6,977 nt of DNA from Helicobacteraceae bacterium (GTDB taxonomy: Bacteria > Campylobacterota > Campylobacteria > Campylobacterales > SZUA-545), in contig JAISRI010000099.1 of assembly GCA_031273735.1 (NCBI GenBank), positions 1 through 6,977 on the forward strand, read 5' to 3'. The translations under genes and the position numbers were made by a program. Position 1 is the first letter of the stretch. Every line of letters begins with the position of its first letter. Below the pieces are notes generated by a model, which saw nothing but the letters and a program-made list of their open reading frames with translations, was not told the DNA's origin and made no database searches. This document shows positions 6,330 to 6,977 of the stretch, one piece after another.

Positions 6330-6977
6330 CTATATTTTTTGCCGTTTCTTGGACTTTGCGTAGATATTTAGGGATTCCACCGTCAACGCAAACGCCATAG
6401 AGAAGTAGATATAACCTTTTGGTATATGCATTCCTAATCCTTCGCCCATTAAAGCCACTCCCACAAGTATTAAAAACGCCAACGCCATCATCTTTAACGT
6501 TGGGTGTTTTTCTATAAAATCGCTGATGGTTTTTGAGGCTAACATCATAATTAGCGCCGCTATTACGACGGCTAATATCATAATCTCTACTTGACTTACC
6601 ATACCGACTGCGGTAATAACCGAATCGAGAGAAAAGATTATATCCAAAAGAGCGATCTGTATTAAAACGCCGCCAAAACTTTTTGCCGCGTTCGCGTTCG
6701 TTTGGTCTTTATCGCCTTGCGGATCGATACTATGATGAATTTCTAGCGTCGCTTTTGCCATCAGAAACAGCCCGCCAAAGAGCAATATCAGATCGCGTCC
6801 CGAAAAGCCGTGATCGAATAGCGAAAAAAGCGGCGTCGTAAGTTTCATAATCCAAAAAAGCGAAAGCAACAAAACGACCCTTGTTCCCATAGCCAAAGAT
6901 AGCCCCAATATACTAGCTTTTCGTCTTTTTTCCTCTGGAAGTCTACTTACTAAGATCGCGATAAAAATGATATTATC
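6330..6977 (-). CDS. TerC family integral membrane protein, N-terminus beyond the window
   Basis: This is a multi-pass inner-membrane protein of the TerC family (E. coli YgdQ/YoaE-like branch); some members move metal ions such as manganese out of the cell, and the substrate here cannot be read from sequence. The window holds the last 215 residues. They begin with DNIIFIAILVSRLPEEKRRK, which corresponds to the conserved acidic motif of the first part of the family. Further along are FSGRDLILLFGGLFL (about 58-72), IFSLDSV (about 114-120) with the second conserved acidic motif, and several hydrophobic segments, ending in a basic tail KSKKRQKI. A TTG at 6906-6908 could be mistaken for the start, but the frame and family homology continue to the window edge. 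The stop codon abuts the stop of the convergent lipoprotein gene. No CGATCG palindrome occurs in this stretch. Confidence 0.92.
   Translation of the reverse strand, partial: DNIIFIAILVSRLPEEKRRKASILGLSLAMGTRVVLLLSLFWIMKLTTPLFSLFDHGFSGRDLILLFGGLFLMAKATLEIHHSIDPQGDKDQTNANAAKSFGGVLIQIALLDIIFSLDSVITAVGMVSQVEIMILAVVIAALIMMLASKTISDFIEKHPTLKMMALAFLILVGVALMGEGLGMHIPKGYIYFSMAFALTVESLNIYAKSKKRQKI

Noticed and set aside
6906..6908. TTG start for the TerC gene
   Set aside because: The family homology, including the DNIIF motif, continues in frame to the window edge, so the gene is truncated rather than starting here.

Overview
The window most resembles a chromosomal fragment of a Campylobacterota (epsilonproteobacterial) genome. 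The evidence is a short RecG of about 592 residues, a secreted M16 peptidase homologue without catalytic residues, and a 3,4-dihydroxy-2-butanone 4-phosphate synthase carrying a C-terminal GTP cyclohydrolase II domain that lacks its zinc cysteines. That last arrangement is familiar from Helicobacter and Campylobacter. The lineage assignment is an inference from protein character; no rRNA or tRNA gene is present to anchor it.

Layout from left to right. The first 45 bases are long C and G homopolymers, probably a contig-end artefact. An acyltransferase-3 membrane protein follows on the + strand; its 5' end is missing, and its reading frame stays open back to base 1. It converges on a two-gene minus-strand unit in which an exported M16-like peptidase homologue comes first and recG second, 10 bases apart. 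A gap of 93 bases (4350-4442) separates this unit from a divergent plus-strand unit of ribB and a putative lipoprotein with a glycoside-hydrolase-like TIM barrel, 18 bases apart. The lipoprotein's stop codon directly abuts the stop codon of a minus-strand TerC-family membrane protein, which is cut by the right edge.

The genes do not form one pathway. They cover DNA repair (recG), riboflavin synthesis (ribB), envelope functions (M16-like protein, lipoprotein, acyltransferase) and a membrane transporter-like protein (TerC). I see no CRISPR array, insertion sequence, phage gene, toxin-antitoxin pair or recognisable defence system.

The most unusual signal is not a gene. The palindrome CGATCG occurs 23 times by manual count, against roughly one expected from base composition. 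It is spread over 1341-6067 and absent from both the low-GC acyltransferase region and the TerC gene. The lipoprotein is the gene whose function is least settled and is the best candidate for new biology.
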